Shown: positions 32,067 to 43,244, counted from the stretch's first letter. The stretch is 64,000 nucleotides of DNA from Cliona cf. orientalis (GCA_963930775.1 OZ005692.1:6248135-6312134), one strand, 5' to 3'. Notes: generated from the letters alone by a model not told the origin. Translations and numbers: made by a program.

Positions 32067-35000
32067 TTATTTTAGCAAATCCTCCTGAGTGTATGTCTCA
32101 CACTGGTGTTGTGATATGGACCCTTTGTTGGAAGTCTCAATTGACTGAGTTGCATGATTTATCGAAGGCCGCGGTATTCGGACCAATTGATATCCAACAT
32201 TGCCCCGTCTATTATGAGCATCAACAAATTCAAGAAATACATCCATATCTTCATGATCACCAAGTTGTTCCACATCATTGTTTTTATGCTGTATGTTTCT
32301 CACCTTTTTTCGATACAAAACATAAGTGATTATCACTAGAAATTGAATAAAAGCGAAAATAGCAGAGAGGTAAGCAATTGGGGCCTGCTCTCTGTCTGCA
32401 TCTAGTGCGAACCACGTAAAGGTACAAAGTATGATAATACTAAAGTAGACAGATGTTTCCATGAAATCAATGATCAAATTCTTGTAGACTCTCAATGCGA
32501 TGGAGGCCTTGAGGAATAGAAGACAACCAACCGTGAATGCTGTAGATGTAAGCACAATTCTTGGATCACCAGAAAAATTTGTTGCTGCAACAAGATACAA
32601 TGCGAACCGAATAATAAGTAACAGCCCCACCCAGTAGCGATGTTTGCCATTGAAAGGAGCATGGTAGGTTTCCATAAAAGAATTCAGCTTACATGTAGAA
32701 TTCCTGGTCCACTTAAGTATTTTCCATTGCTGACCATAGAGAATCCACTGCCACAAGAAAAGAAGCATTGTATAAGCAAATCCAAAAAGTAAGATTATTA
32801 TCGCTGTGATGAACAATGGGATGTGCTTTCCCTTCAGATACTCCACGCTAGCATCAGGGCGCCACACGTACCTTACAGAGCCATTGGGATAATGCAAAGT
32901 AGCAAATGATAGAGCAGAGATTGTAGTGCTAAGAAACTTTGTATACGATAGCAAAATAAGAGTTGATAATGTAGCCACAGGATTTTTCTTTCCAATGAAG
33001 TTAGCAAATCTGGAAGAATATTGACTGACCTTTATGATTATGAGTACGAGTATAAATACGTACAAAGGAAAGACTAACTGCAACCATGTCCTGATGTAGG
33101 TGTCCATTCCATTCAGGTAGCATACATTGAGTCCCAAATCAAAATTAAGCAGTGATATGAATACAGAGGCAAAGTTAGGTAGAGGCTTAGGAAGAAAAGT
33201 ACTGTAACTAGCAGCTATTACATTTGCATAGAATATGATTCCATTGATAGTTCCCTCAGCAACAGTTAGATTTAACACAAGAATTAAGATACACAGAACA
33301 AGTCCTCCTAATAAAGCACCCAAAGTAATTGGGAAGGCCAGCCAATGTTCTGTGCATGAAAGGCACTTTGAACTACCAAGAGAGAGACTGAGACCAGGTT
33401 GACACCTTCCACAGAGTAATCCAGTACGATTGAAGGCACACTGTGCATCAGAACCACTGGGAACGTTAAGATTAAGCTCTGTAATAGGAGGCTTACAATA
33501 GTCCATGGGACAAAATTCATAAATCAAATATCCTGAGTTATTTATGTAGGTAAGCCAAAAATCAGTCTCCCTCTGAATTGTACCAGTTGATGAGTTACAC
33601 CTTGTTATGACAACAAATGGCTTCAGAGATGAGTCACAAGTGCATTCGCATCTCTCGTTAGTAGTTTGTGGCTCAAATCCAATTGGACACCCTGAACAGG
33701 AATAAAAATCAATATCAAATCTAAGCTTGGATAGCTCAGCATCCTCACACGGTCCTTCAACATGTAGGATAAATTTGTCTGAACTATTTCCTGGTGATGT
33801 GCTAGTAATTTCAAGATCAGTGCATACAGAATTTCTATCTTTGTTAACTGTAAAAATATGCTTCATCAAATCATTTTTCGTTGACTCGAAGGAGCTATAC
33901 ACTGTGGCAGGAACAGGTTGATTGGCCTGGTCTACTGCAGCAACTGAGATAGTAAAAGATTCACCTTTCATTATCTTGATTGGACAGGGTTGGTAATTAC
34001 AGTCCGGCCAACCACCTCTACAAGAGCAGATCTGAATTGGATCAGAGCTGATACTTTTCAGCTGAATATTGCTGATACGGGTGATGTATGATGTTCCATT
34101 CACCATGGCAATGGTTGTTGGGATCAAGCCACTTTCTGGGTGTGGATGATTTTGAGCTATGTTGGATTGACTAATGATGCAACTAGAGATCAGTCCTCCA
34201 TATATGCCAGGACCAGATTTAGCAGTATTGTTGAAGAAGTGTACTAGGCTATTTTCACTAAAGATCGAGGTGAATGTTGATGAATCAGTAGGTTCATTGA
34301 TCATATAAGACGGCTGAATGTTGTACTGCTCAATAGTTTGAAGAAAACACTCATTGGTGACATAGGGGAGCATGTTTGTGCTTGTACAGGAGTGAGGTCC
34401 GTCTATGACATGTACTGCTCCTCCATCTGTTTCCGCTGAATTTGAAATAAAACTGATTGCATTGGTAGAGTTTGCTTCAGTCTTCAATATATAAATTTTG
34501 GTATCCATTTCCAAGCAGATCCCTCCACCCATCCCTGCCCTGTTTTTCGTAAAGTAAACTGTGGAATGGGGGTTGGTCACTTTGATTAGTGAGCTAAAAG
34601 CATGGACTCCTCCTCCTCTCATGGCAGCAGAATTATTATGAATGAGAAGGTTACATTCAACCTTGCAATTAAGTTCACTCTGGTAAAGATAGACACCACC
34701 TCCGGTATCTGTGGCCTTATTGTCGGCTATGACACACTCTCCATTCAAGTATACTTTGCTTTCAGCAACAATCAATCCACCCCCAACTTTGGCACGATTG
34801 CTGATGAAAGAACACTGTCCATTAAAGGTGATTGTACTTTCAAATGTTATTGTGAGTGCCCCACCTTCGAGTCGACTGATTTCAGTTGCTGTTGCTCTCT
34901 TTGTTGTTGCAGGTTCCTCTGGTGAAGGATCAGATGAACTGTTTTCAAAGACAGTGATACCACCGAATGTAACGTGACTGCTAATGGTATATAGTGATCC

Positions 35001-37142
35001 ACGGTTTTGTTTAAAAGTGGTGTTTCCAGTAAAATTAGCAGTGGTGTCATACAGGTAAATCACTCCTTTCAGGGCTGTGTTCATGTGAATAGTTGTCTCA
35101 CCACTCGTATGAATAGCACCATTCATCCAGTGTATAACAGACCCATAATATTTCGCTTCATTATTATGAAAATCACTTCCATGCACTATGTTCAGTCTTG
35201 CACCTACTCCAGTCAAGGCACCACCATCTTTCATTGCTCTATTGTTGCTAAACTTGGATTTCTCTATGATCAGTGAACTTCCATGGGAATACACTGCACC
35301 GCCTTCTTTTGTAGCTTCTTGGTGCATTAGTATGCTACTATTCACAATAAGTGTACCCTGGTATGATGCTAAAGCTCCTCCCCATTTAGCTCTGTTATTT
35401 GTAAATGTGCATGTCTCCATAGTGATGGTAGAATTCTCGTATGCTGCTACAGCACCAGCCCACTTTGCAGTGTTGCTTATGAACTTACAATTTCGTATCA
35501 TCACTGTATTTTGTGCACCTGTTATCCCTCCAGCATCATTGCTTGCATTATTGAACGAAAAAGTACTGCTTTCAACTATCACAATAGAATTATCGATAGA
35601 GGAAATGCTACCACCATTTGTAGCCTGATTATGTGCAAAGTTGCAGTCAGTGACCATAGCTGTGCCTTGCTGTATTGTCATTACTCCCCCATTTCCATTC
35701 AGTGTCACTGAATTGGCGGTGAAATTATTCCTTGTAGCATTTATAAAAGCAGCATATGAGTATACAGTGCCAGCAGACAAGTTAGCACTGTTGTTATACA
35801 TTGTACTTTCATAGAGTGTGACAACGTTGTCACTAACAGTACCTATTTTGAAAGTTGCATATACTGCTCCTCCTGTATCATTTGCTCGGTTGTGGCTCAG
35901 CATACTTTTAATCACATTAAGAATGGTGTTTTTTGTGAACACTACACCACCGAATAGATTTGCTACATTGTAGCTGAAGTAGCTTTTGTGAAGTATAACT
36001 GATCCGCTTTCAGCGTAAATCACTCCACCTCTATTGTATGCTTTATTGCCAGTGAATACACACCTGTCTATGCTAAGTTCACTTTGCAATGTGTACAAAG
36101 CTCCCCCATAGCCAGGTGCTGCTGTGCCAGCACTAGGGTGAGGATTAGCCACACTCATGCTCTGACTGTAGTCTGCTACATTACTGGTTAAGTTGCACTC
36201 ACTAAGGTTAATGACACTCCTGTAGGCAAATATTACACCACCACTTTGAACCGAATGCTCAAGAAAAGTACACTGGTTAGCAGTCAATGAGCTGTTGTGG
36301 AGAAAAACTGCTCCTCCAGAGCCACGGTTCAGTACCATTGCTAACGAAATATTTCTTCTAGCAGTTGCTATACCATTATCAATGTTATTATGCTGGCCGA
36401 TTCCAGTAAATCTGCTACGACTGATCACAATCTGGCTACCTTGCTCTGCAAATATAGCTCCTCCGAGTGGAGCACTGTTTCCATTAAAATTACAATCACT
36501 GATGTCGACATTGCTTTCTCTAGTAGCAACAATTGCTCCACCTAAAGAAGTATTATCCAGATTATCTCCTTCACTTAGGGCCAGTACTGGGCCTGCATGT
36601 TTGCTACCAACTATGTTGGACACAAAAGAGGAATTCATTACCATTAAGTTTGAATGGTTTACTGTCAATGCAGTGCCACTGTTTTCACTGCCCATAAAGA
36701 TGGTATTAATAATTACTTGCCTATTATTTGAGTCAGTTATGGTGAACACACATCCTCTAAATTCCAGATCTGATATGACAAGATGATCAAAGTTATTGAA
36801 GTTGAATCCTGATGATTTGTCACAAACAATGATAGGTTTTGCTGAATTTCCTTGGCTTGAGAACATTTCAAATCCCTGGACATTAACTAACTTCAATTCA
36901 GTCTCGAGATAGTGTTTGCCAGGCAGAAAATAAAGTGAATTCAAAGACCTGGGATCAGCAAACTGAGCAGAATTATCAGCAAATTGGGATAGGGTTAGGC
37001 ACACGTCTCCATGGTTTACTTCGCAGGGACCATTTTCTACATCAATACTTGGCATGATGAAGTACGCCTTACCACTCACCATATTAATACTACAGCTCAT
37101 GAGCAGCAGCAGTGTGACTGAGACTGCTATAGCTGCAGCCAT
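32067..37142 (-). CDS. Giant beta-helix repeat, multi-pass membrane protein
   Basis: 1691 residues in a single exon, starting at the ATG at 37142. A signal peptide (about 1-25) is followed by roughly 850 residues of short repeats built on NxA...GGAIxA and FxxNxA (such as GGAVYATF, GGALTGVG, GGGVHAFS). This is the pattern of right-handed parallel beta-helix proteins and of the repeats named after chlamydial polymorphic membrane proteins. Around 1040 there is a Cys-rich CSCRGGWPDCNYQPCPIKI segment, and around 1240-1266 a second one (LLCGRCQPGLSLSLGSSKC). From about 1267 there are about eight hydrophobic helices, beginning at FPITLGALLGGLVLCILILV, and a roughly 90-residue cytoplasmic tail. The architecture suggests a surface receptor or adhesion protein with a carbohydrate- or microbe-binding stalk (inference). 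The function is not known. Confidence 0.88.
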   Translation of the reverse strand: MAAAIAVSVTLLLLMSCSINMVSGKAYFIMPSIDVENGPCEVNHGDVCLTLSQFADNSAQFADPRSLNSLYFLPGKHYLETELKLVNVQGFEMFSSQGNSAKPIIVCDKSSGFNFNNFDHLVISDLEFRGCVFTITDSNNRQVIINTIFMGSENSGTALTVNHSNLMVMNSSFVSNIVGSKHAGPVLALSEGDNLDNTSLGGAIVATRESNVDISDCNFNGNSAPLGGAIFAEQGSQIVISRSRFTGIGQHNNIDNGIATARRNISLAMVLNRGSGGAVFLHNSSLTANQCTFLEHSVQSGGVIFAYRSVINLSECNLTSNVADYSQSMSVANPHPSAGTAAPGYGGALYTLQSELSIDRCVFTGNKAYNRGGVIYAESGSVILHKSYFSYNVANLFGGVVFTKNTILNVIKSMLSHNRANDTGGAVYATFKIGTVSDNVVTLYESTMYNNSANLSAGTVYSYAAFINATRNNFTANSVTLNGNGGVMTIQQGTAMVTDCNFAHNQATNGGSISSIDNSIVIVESSTFSFNNASNDAGGITGAQNTVMIRNCKFISNTAKWAGAVAAYENSTITMETCTFTNNRAKWGGALASYQGTLIVNSSILMHQEATKEGGAVYSHGSSLIIEKSKFSNNRAMKDGGALTGVGARLNIVHGSDFHNNEAKYYGSVIHWMNGAIHTSGETTIHMNTALKGVIYLYDTTANFTGNTTFKQNRGSLYTISSHVTFGGITVFENSSSDPSPEEPATTKRATATEISRLEGGALTITFESTITFNGQCSFISNRAKVGGGLIVAESKVYLNGECVIADNKATDTGGGVYLYQSELNCKVECNLLIHNNSAAMRGGGVHAFSSLIKVTNPHSTVYFTKNRAGMGGGICLEMDTKIYILKTEANSTNAISFISNSAETDGGAVHVIDGPHSCTSTNMLPYVTNECFLQTIEQYNIQPSYMINEPTDSSTFTSIFSENSLVHFFNNTAKSGPGIYGGLISSCIISQSNIAQNHPHPESGLIPTTIAMVNGTSYITRISNIQLKSISSDPIQICSCRGGWPDCNYQPCPIKIMKGESFTISVAAVDQANQPVPATVYSSFESTKNDLMKHIFTVNKDRNSVCTDLEITSTSPGNSSDKFILHVEGPCEDAELSKLRFDIDFYSCSGCPIGFEPQTTNERCECTCDSSLKPFVVITRCNSSTGTIQRETDFWLTYINNSGYLIYEFCPMDYCKPPITELNLNVPSGSDAQCAFNRTGLLCGRCQPGLSLSLGSSKCLSCTEHWLAFPITLGALLGGLVLCILILVLNLTVAEGTINGIIFYANVIAASYSTFLPKPLPNFASVFISLLNFDLGLNVCYLNGMDTYIRTWLQLVFPLYVFILVLIIIKVSQYSSRFANFIGKKNPVATLSTLILLSYTKFLSTTISALSFATLHYPNGSVRYVWRPDASVEYLKGKHIPLFITAIIILLFGFAYTMLLFLWQWILYGQQWKILKWTRNSTCKLNSFMETYHAPFNGKHRYWVGLLLIIRFALYLVAATNFSGDPRIVLTSTAFTVGCLLFLKASIALRVYKNLIIDFMETSVYFSIIILCTFTWFALDADREQAPIAYLSAIFAFIQFLVIITYVLYRKKVRNIQHKNNDVEQLGDHEDMDVFLEFVDAHNRRGNVGYQLVRIPRPSINHATQSIETSNKGSISQHQCETYTQEDLLK

Positions 37143-37315
37143 CACTGTATTGTTCAGTAATAAATATCAGTAGTGTACCTAGTTTGTGAGGAAAAAGGGT
37201 ATATGGTAAATTTGCAGTATTTTTGTAGTTGATGACAGGTATAATTCATACATACGTTATGAGGTGAGCTAGTATTCCATCCACAAGAGCTATATGCTCC
37301 ATTCAAAAGATTAGT

Positions 37316-37635
37316 CAGGGGCGGATCCAGGGGGAGGGAACAGGGGGCCAGTTCCTCCCCCCCCCTCAGCTGTGAGCTTCCCATTCAACACAATTGATCT
37401 ATATACTTCAATATTTTATAGTGTATACTACTTTTTCTTTCATAAAACATACCAAGCTCTGCTCAGAAGTTCAAAACTTTGTCGAAACCTCCGGAGCATT
37501 TTACTGCCTGAAAGCAGGCAATCGCGGCAAATAGGAGGCATGGTTTATCAATTTTGGGGGTGTGGCCTAAAATTTTGCGTGCGTGCACGTCTTCATTGTG
37601 CTCCTCCCCTTCCTCAAATCCTGGATCTGCCCCTG
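37316..37635. mobile_element. CAG-ended element i, 5-bp duplication TTAGT
   Basis: CAGGGGCGGATCCAGG begins the left end and its near-complement CCTGGATCTGCCCCTG closes the right. TTAGT flanks both (37311-37315, 37636-37640). It sits 170 bp upstream of the giant membrane protein gene. A reversed, degenerate copy is at 49836. Confidence 0.8.
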
Positions 37636-37784
37636 TTAGTACAATGCTCTGTCAATCGTGCTTGTTGCTGATGTGAATCACCATAATTTTTTAGAATTAG
37701 ATATAGGTCTTTTAGTATCATGGTTATCTCTCTTTTCTTTACTATATACAAAATTGCTTAATCCTTTCCACCTATCTCTTCTAG

Positions 37785-37992
37785 GATCTGGTAGGTGACT
37801 ACAACAATATCCTTCCCTCAGGCATTGGAGGCCAGTCTACACTACAAGGGTTTCATTTCAAGGGGATTTCCATTGGAATCTGTAGTAACAAATCAGCAGC
37901 TGTTACTCTAACAGATGTGGACGCTCAAAGATGCACTAATGAAAGCTGCCTAAACATTGATCGATATATATATAGTGCGCACCATACACATC
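37785..37992 (+). pseudogene. Possible orphan exon
   Basis: After a pyrimidine-rich acceptor (CTATCTCTTCTAG) the frame stays open for about 69 codons and looks protein-like (SGIGGQSTLQGFHFKGISIG, then SAAVTLTDVDAQRCTNESC), until a Helitron-like copy begins. No start, donor or partner exon was found and the peptide is not recognised. Confidence 0.25.
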
Positions 37993-38371
37993 ATTACCCT
38001 GCACGCATGCACAAGGGGTAAAGCAATTGGTTAGTCTGTTTGTCGTTGTCATCGTCGGCATAAAAATCACCAGATCTCGTGTTCTAGGTATCTGTGCGTG
38101 CTGTAAACATAACAAATCGGTAGATATCGGTGAAAAATTGGTTTCTACGCACTTCAAATTGCTCAAAAAGGCTTACTAGTGCTGCATTTTCATGCCTGTG
38201 GTTTATCGATCACACCCACTCTTTAATATATTATGCGACTGTACATGCTCAAGCTCAGTGTTGGAAAGGGTCATTAAGTCATAAAACAGCTATGCTGCAG
38301 AGTGTTGCAATACTATGCTACAGTGGCTACAGAGCGCGCTGGGTATGTGCTCGATCTACAGAGCTCTAGTT
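37993..38371 (+). mobile_element. Helitron-like family copy
   Basis: It starts ATTACCCTGCACGCATGC, contains CAGATCTCGTGTTCTAGGTA, and ends GGGTATGTGC...GAGCTCTAGTT. Same organisation as 55297-55691. Confidence 0.65.
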
Positions 38372-38545
38372 CATATTGTTAAAGTATCTTAGACATTACT
38401 AGGCTTCATGCCTTGATCATAATATTATATCATATCAAGCTACTGTTTTGAGAGAATTAAACATGAAGATGTATTCTATTACTATTGGGGAGCTTGCATG
38501 CTTTTCAGTAGCAGCTGTGGCTGAATAATTATTATCTTGCTCTAA

Positions 38546-38811
38546 CAGGGTTTCATCTAGTGACAAAAATTTGGGGTAAAAGTGTGACAAATGAGTGGGT
38601 GTATTTAGCATGCCAAGCTCCTTAGGATGTATTTTTCTTTATTTCCTCCAGATTGTTTCAGATAATTTTTGATCAAAACAAATGCTAGTGGTTTCAATTG
38701 ATTTGATGACTTAATTATTGTGGTATTATGATGCTTAATTTAATTAAAGCCAAAGTTTTAGTGGGGAAGCCAGGGAGTTTGGGGACCCCCTCCCCACTGG
38801 ATGAAACCCTG
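38546..38811. mobile_element. CAG-ended element ii, 5-bp duplication TCTAA
   Basis: Left CAGGGTTTCATCTAGTG and right (complement) CAGGGTTTCATCCAGTG are flanked by TCTAA at 38541-38545 and 38812-38816. It is non-coding. Confidence 0.82.
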
Positions 38812-38975
38812 TCTAATGTAGTATACACTATCTTTTATCATAATCTGCTGACCTGTATATTAAGAAATTTCTGACATAGGAAACTAGTAAGTATAGTACG
38901 CTATTCAAGATAAAATGTGTTCCATGCTTGTTGGTATGCAGATGACAGTGTCCCTCACCACCCTTTACTACAATT

Positions 38976-39229
38976 CAGTGGAGTAGGAAGCAATCGCGTA
39001 TTGCAGGGGCCACCGATACAAGTTGTGGGTGTGGCTTTGATTACTGAATTTTGTGACCACAATTATTCTTTTGTAGTGGTCGTATTTTAATAATTTAAAC
39101 CAGACTTTTACGATGAAAGTCTGATATATTATAATGAAATTGGAAGAATACATACACAAGGGTTTGTATCAAGCTTGATTATTGGGGGGGCCAGTGGCCC
39201 CCCTGGCTCCCCTGGTTCCTACTCCACTG
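38976..39229. mobile_element. CAG-ended element iii, 5-bp duplication CAATT
   Basis: Left CAGTGGAGTAGGAA and right TTCCTACTCCACTG are exact complements, flanked by CAATT (38971-38975, 39230-39234). It is non-coding. Confidence 0.85.
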
Positions 39230-40144
39230 CAATTATTATTGTCCAGTGAGTTGCCAGCTACCTGACCAACAGGTCTGAAGTGGCTACTAGTCATAGAAGG
39301 AACTTATTCTTCCACTTTTATCAGGGATCCCCCAAGGCTCATCATGCGCCTGAGTCTTGCTGTTACTATTCCTAATTTACCGTGTTTATGCTAATAGAAC
39401 GCAAGCAAAAAAAATAATTTCAAATCTGGTTTGCGCATAATTAGAGTCAAAACAATTCCAGGAAGTGAATTTTCTTGCGTTAATTAGATGTTGCGTTGTA
39501 ATAGAACAATTAGCATTAGCTTTGAGCGATGACGAATAGTGGCTATCGATGGTATCGTACCTGTGCCCCTGGCCCCGATCATCACAAGGGTAGCCCGAGA
39601 AAGGCCTCCTAACAGCCGCGACGCATGGTTAGCGATGCCACTGAATCGTGCTGATCGCAGCCTGAGGCCCTGGCTGCTGGACTTAGTGCAGTTCCAACTA
39701 AGGTCAGTCCCGAGTGTAGTACAGTCCAACCTCGATTATCCGAACCTCGATTATCCGAACCCTCGATTATCCGAACTCGAGATCCGAAGAAAATGCAGGG
39801 TCAAAGTACACATTGTGACCACGTGACCCAATTGCGCATGCGCAGTAAACCAACGTCGCATAGTTGCCACGCGAGAATCAGCTGCCGCGCTGCTATTAAA
39901 TCTAGTTCTAACACTCAAAGAAGTAAAAGAAACGCAAGGTAAGTGTTCTATCCAGCCGTTAAGCAAGCGGTCCAATTGTTGCAGATCCAGGAAGTGCATC
40001 CGGTGGCACATTCCAGTGCATGCAATTTTTGCCGTTTTTTATCTATTTTTCTTACCTGTTCTATCTAGGTCATCCTTCACTTCTAGGACTCCAAACAAAG
40101 ACCAGAAGACAGAGGAACTCTTCTATTTTCTTCTCGTTCAAGTC

Positions 40145-40348
40145 CTATAACCCGGAGACATTCATGAGCTCTGCGGCGACCGCTTTTGTGCATGCTACTC
40201 TCAAGCGCTCACAAAAAGTACCTCGCGTAAAAAGTGGCACGTTTTGGTTCCCTAGGATGGATTCCCATGATTCAAGTACCATTCTGTAGCTCTTGTATTG
40301 CTCTACAATATAAGACTGGAACGAAGTTTTTCCATCGAGCGGTTCCAA
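40145..40348 (-). pseudogene. Coding-like arm of the pogo-like element (left copy)
   Basis: The minus-strand frame reads YRMVLESWESILGNQNVPLF and CERLRVACTKAVAAELMNVS. Its twin is on the plus strand at 41463-41675. Two diverged copies of one frame suggest a captured gene fragment duplicated into both arms; the source protein is not recognised. Confidence 0.4.
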
Positions 40349-40848
40349 AGTTACACGCTGTTAAAAATAGTATAAATTTTTGTTAATTCACCATAGAAAC
40401 ATTGAATAAAATACGTATAAATCAATGATAACGCTTTCTAGGTGGTACAAAGATATTGTGCAGCCATCAAAGGCCTTCTTGAAGGTTTGCAGAAGGTTGT
40501 TAAAGCTTTCACAATCAGTCTCCTATGCCATCATCACACATTGACAACTACCGTTGATAGAGAGTGCTCAAGCAGCCACAGTGATGGTGCGAGGACCTAG
40601 ATCGAGTAGCTAGTTCTCTCAGCACCTCAGAAGATAGCTTCAAAACAAAAGCTAAGTCTGAGGAGGCCTAGGCAGCACCTTCTCTTTGGCAGTGGAACTC
40701 CAGTGCTCCCCCATCTCACCATCTCATCGATAGCCGATCATCACCTAAGAGATTGTGTACGTGCGCATACATGGGGTAGGGGTGTGTGTGTGAGAGAGTG
40801 AAAGAAAAAGAGGGAGAGAGAGTGAGACAGGTGGGACAAGTACTAGCA

Positions 40849-40993
40849 TATTTAACCGCCATGGATGTGAACTTGTGCTTTTCATATTTAACCGCCATGG
40901 ATGTGAACTTGTGCTTTTCATATTTAACTGCCATGGATGTGAACTTGTGCTTTTCATATTTAACCACCATGGATGTGAACTTGTGCTTTTCAG
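40849..40993. repeat. 36-bp tandem repeat, four copies
   Basis: The unit is TATTTAACCGCCATGGATGT followed by GAACTTGTGCTTTTCA, with single-base changes. The period is a multiple of three, so it is open on both strands (12-residue repeats) without being evidence of a gene. It lies in the centre of the pogo-like element, beside a GA-rich tract. Confidence 0.92.
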
Positions 40994-41462
40994 CTTCAAT
41001 GTTGGCTGATTTACACAAATTATGGTGCAGATACATTAAAACTACCTACTCTTTTGCCATTTCAGCTGGTAAGGCTCATCCCTGGACTTCATTATTTACC
41101 TGATACAGAAGTTAAGTATACTTGCCTCACACTAGCCTTGAATCCCAAGTGAGCCTGGGTTCGAGGCTAGCCTCACACACGCTAAGACTATACCATCCAG
41201 ATTCCTTCTTGAAAGTTTGAATAGAGAAAGAAACTAACCATTTGAATGATGATGTCTGGTCCCTAGAAACTTGGAGAGCACTCTCCTCCTTGGCATTTAC
41301 TGGACAAATCATCAGACACTCGACTAAACTTCGAGAAGACGTGGAGAATACCACGCGGTTGTACTGAAAATTTCTGATTTTTGATGCCGTGTAACTCTGG
41401 AACCGCTCGATGGAAAAACTTTGTTTTAGTCTTATATTGTAGAGCAACACAAGAGCTATGGA

Positions 41463-41675
41463 ATGGTACTTGAATCATGGGAATCCATCCTAGGGAACCC
41501 AAACGTGCCACTTTTTGCGCGAGGCACTTTTTGTGAGCGCTTGAGAGTAGCATGCACAAAAGCGGTCGCCGCGGACCTCATGAATGTCTCCGGGTTATGG
41601 GACTTGAACGAGCTGAAAGTAGAGGAGTTGCTCTATCTTCTGGTCTTTGTTTGGAGTCCTAGAAGTGAAGGATGA
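41463..41675 (+). pseudogene. Coding-like arm of the pogo-like element (right copy)
   Basis: The frame reads MVLESWESILGNPNVPLFAR, CERLRVACTKAVAADLMNVS and LWDLNELKVEELLYLLVFVW, running about 24 residues longer than the inverted copy at 40145-40348. The differences between copies are mostly conservative. The protein family is not recognised. Confidence 0.4.
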
Positions 41676-42631
41676 CCTAGATAGGACAGGTATGAAAAAA
41701 TAGATAAAAACGGCAAAAATTTGCATGCTCTGGAATGTGCCACCGGATGTACTTCCTGGATCTGCAACGGTTCCATATGTTTTGGACCGCTTGCTTAAGT
41801 GGCTTGGGCGTGGTCATCGTTATCCGAACTCCTTGCTTATCCGAACGGTTCGAGATTTCCCCTTGGCCAAAGGGGTTCGGATAATCGAGGTTGGACTGTA
41901 GTACCCTCATGAACGACGAACGACACTTGCGATTTGGTTAACTATAGCTAGCAACGAGTCCGAGAGACAGAGCGAGATATAATATAGAGGCTTCCAGAAC
42001 GGTTCATTACTAAGCAGGTGTGGTTTAACCGTGCAGCACGCGGTTTGAGCATGCGCAATAGCCTCACCTTAGCATTATTGCGCTAATTGGATTCATAGAA
42101 AATAATTACAGACAGTCGCTTCCGTTCTAATAGAATACAAACAATTCCTGGAATTGAATTTTCTTGCGGTAATTGGATCATGCGTTCTATTAGCATAAAC
42201 ACGGTATATGATGATGCATGTTTCAAAACTAATGTACTATCAACAAGGAGTTCTCTATCACTTTTTGCTGATGATATGGAACCAATCTGTTCCATCATCC
42301 ACAGCTAGACCTATCAACTCTCACGCATTTGCCGGGAGTCTCACACCTTCATCCACAATCTCATGCTCTCACACTATTAGTACCTTAATCTCACGTCTTT
42401 GCGGTCTCAATGGCTCATGGCTCAAGTCAAGTTGGCAGATAGCTACTAGCAGAGTTCAATAGTGCAAATCTATAGGAAGGAAGGGCTTGCCACACCCACG
42501 TAAATTCATGTCACATGTTGATCGCGTGAATATCATGTGAATATGTGCTTCAGATCTGTACGTGGCCACGAGGGCTAAAAATGCTTGATTTAGTGTTGAT
42601 CTTGCCTGTACATGTACATGTATATACAGCT

Positions 42632-42727
42632 GACCACGTGCTTTCTGCTCATGCACACAAGTTGTTGATGACTACGCAGGATGCACATGCAACGCACGTG
42701 GGGTATGTGCTCTAGAGAGCTCTAGTT
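42632..42727 (+). mobile_element. Helitron-like family, 3' end only
   Basis: ACCACGTGCTTTCTGCTCAT, then GTGGGGTATGTGCTCTAGAG and GAGCTCTAGTT match the last 100 bp of the copy at 61445-61786. Confidence 0.55.
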
Positions 42728-42819
42728 ACTCCCTGCTGTTCCCAACACATATCTAATATCCAACCTATAGGCGACACATAGGTATGTTGTACCAAAATTC
42801 TACAAGAGTGCACATCCAG

Positions 42820-43244
42820 CCAGCAGTTGCACGTATCCTTCGTCTGGAGTACTGCTGTGCAGTTTGGGATCCCTACCTCATAAAACTACTCAAAAAGATC
42901 CAGATTTAATGCCTGCATGAAGAACTGGTACTGAGCGTCTAGCTCGATCCTCTCTAAAGCAAATGTTCCGTCCTTGGCTAAGAGGCATTCCCAATTAAGC
43001 TAGGCTCTGCAATATGTATAAAACTATGCACAAAGAAACAGGTTTTCCTCATGCTCCCATTGAAAACAGTGTATCTCATTATGATAGCAGGTCTGATAAC
43101 TCCATGGCTATCCGGAAATCAATCCATGCATACAGTATTGATCACCACAAAGCTCAGTATCCCAATGGAATTACCAACGAGTGTGGCTTTCCAATTATTA
43201 AAAGCAGATCGTCTGCATGTACTATAATACATGTTCTGTTTTAG
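42820..43244 (+). pseudogene. Degraded LINE reverse transcriptase, C-terminal remnant
   Basis: With frame changes, the peptides RLEYCCAVWDPYLIKLLKKI and then ARLCNMYKTMHKETG follow the order seen at the end of CR1/L2/Jockey-type reverse transcriptases (LEYxxxVWDPY, later RLxxMYK). Several stops and frameshifts show it is dead. Confidence 0.5.

Larger units (their letters stand above)
39722..41898. mobile_element. Pogo-like element with internal long inverted repeats
   Basis: The ends CAGTCCAACCTCGATTATCC(GAAC) are perfect inverted repeats flanked by TA, typical of pogo/Tigger elements of the Tc1/mariner group. Left-end copies of TCGATTATCCGAAC occur three times in tandem. Segments around 40085-40350 and 41370-41680 are long inverted repeats of one another. 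There is no recognisable transposase, so it is non-autonomous. Confidence 0.85.
39380..42204. mobile_element. Tc1/mariner-like element hosting a nested pogo-like element
   Basis: CCGTGTTTATGCTAATAGAA begins the left end; the right end is its exact complement; both are flanked by TA. Inside each end lies a copy of CAATTCC(A/T)GGAA followed by TGAATTTTCTTGCG. The element at 39722-41898 is inserted within it. No transposase. Confidence 0.75.

Noticed and set aside
34602-36786. Plus-strand frames of up to 163 codons inside the giant membrane protein gene
   Set aside because: They are antisense shadows of the long minus-strand frame and show no family features.
40716-41103. Frames with 12-residue repeats (KSTSSHPWRLNM and the opposite-strand equivalent)
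   Set aside because: The 36-bp tandem repeat is a multiple of three, so both strands stay open by arithmetic.
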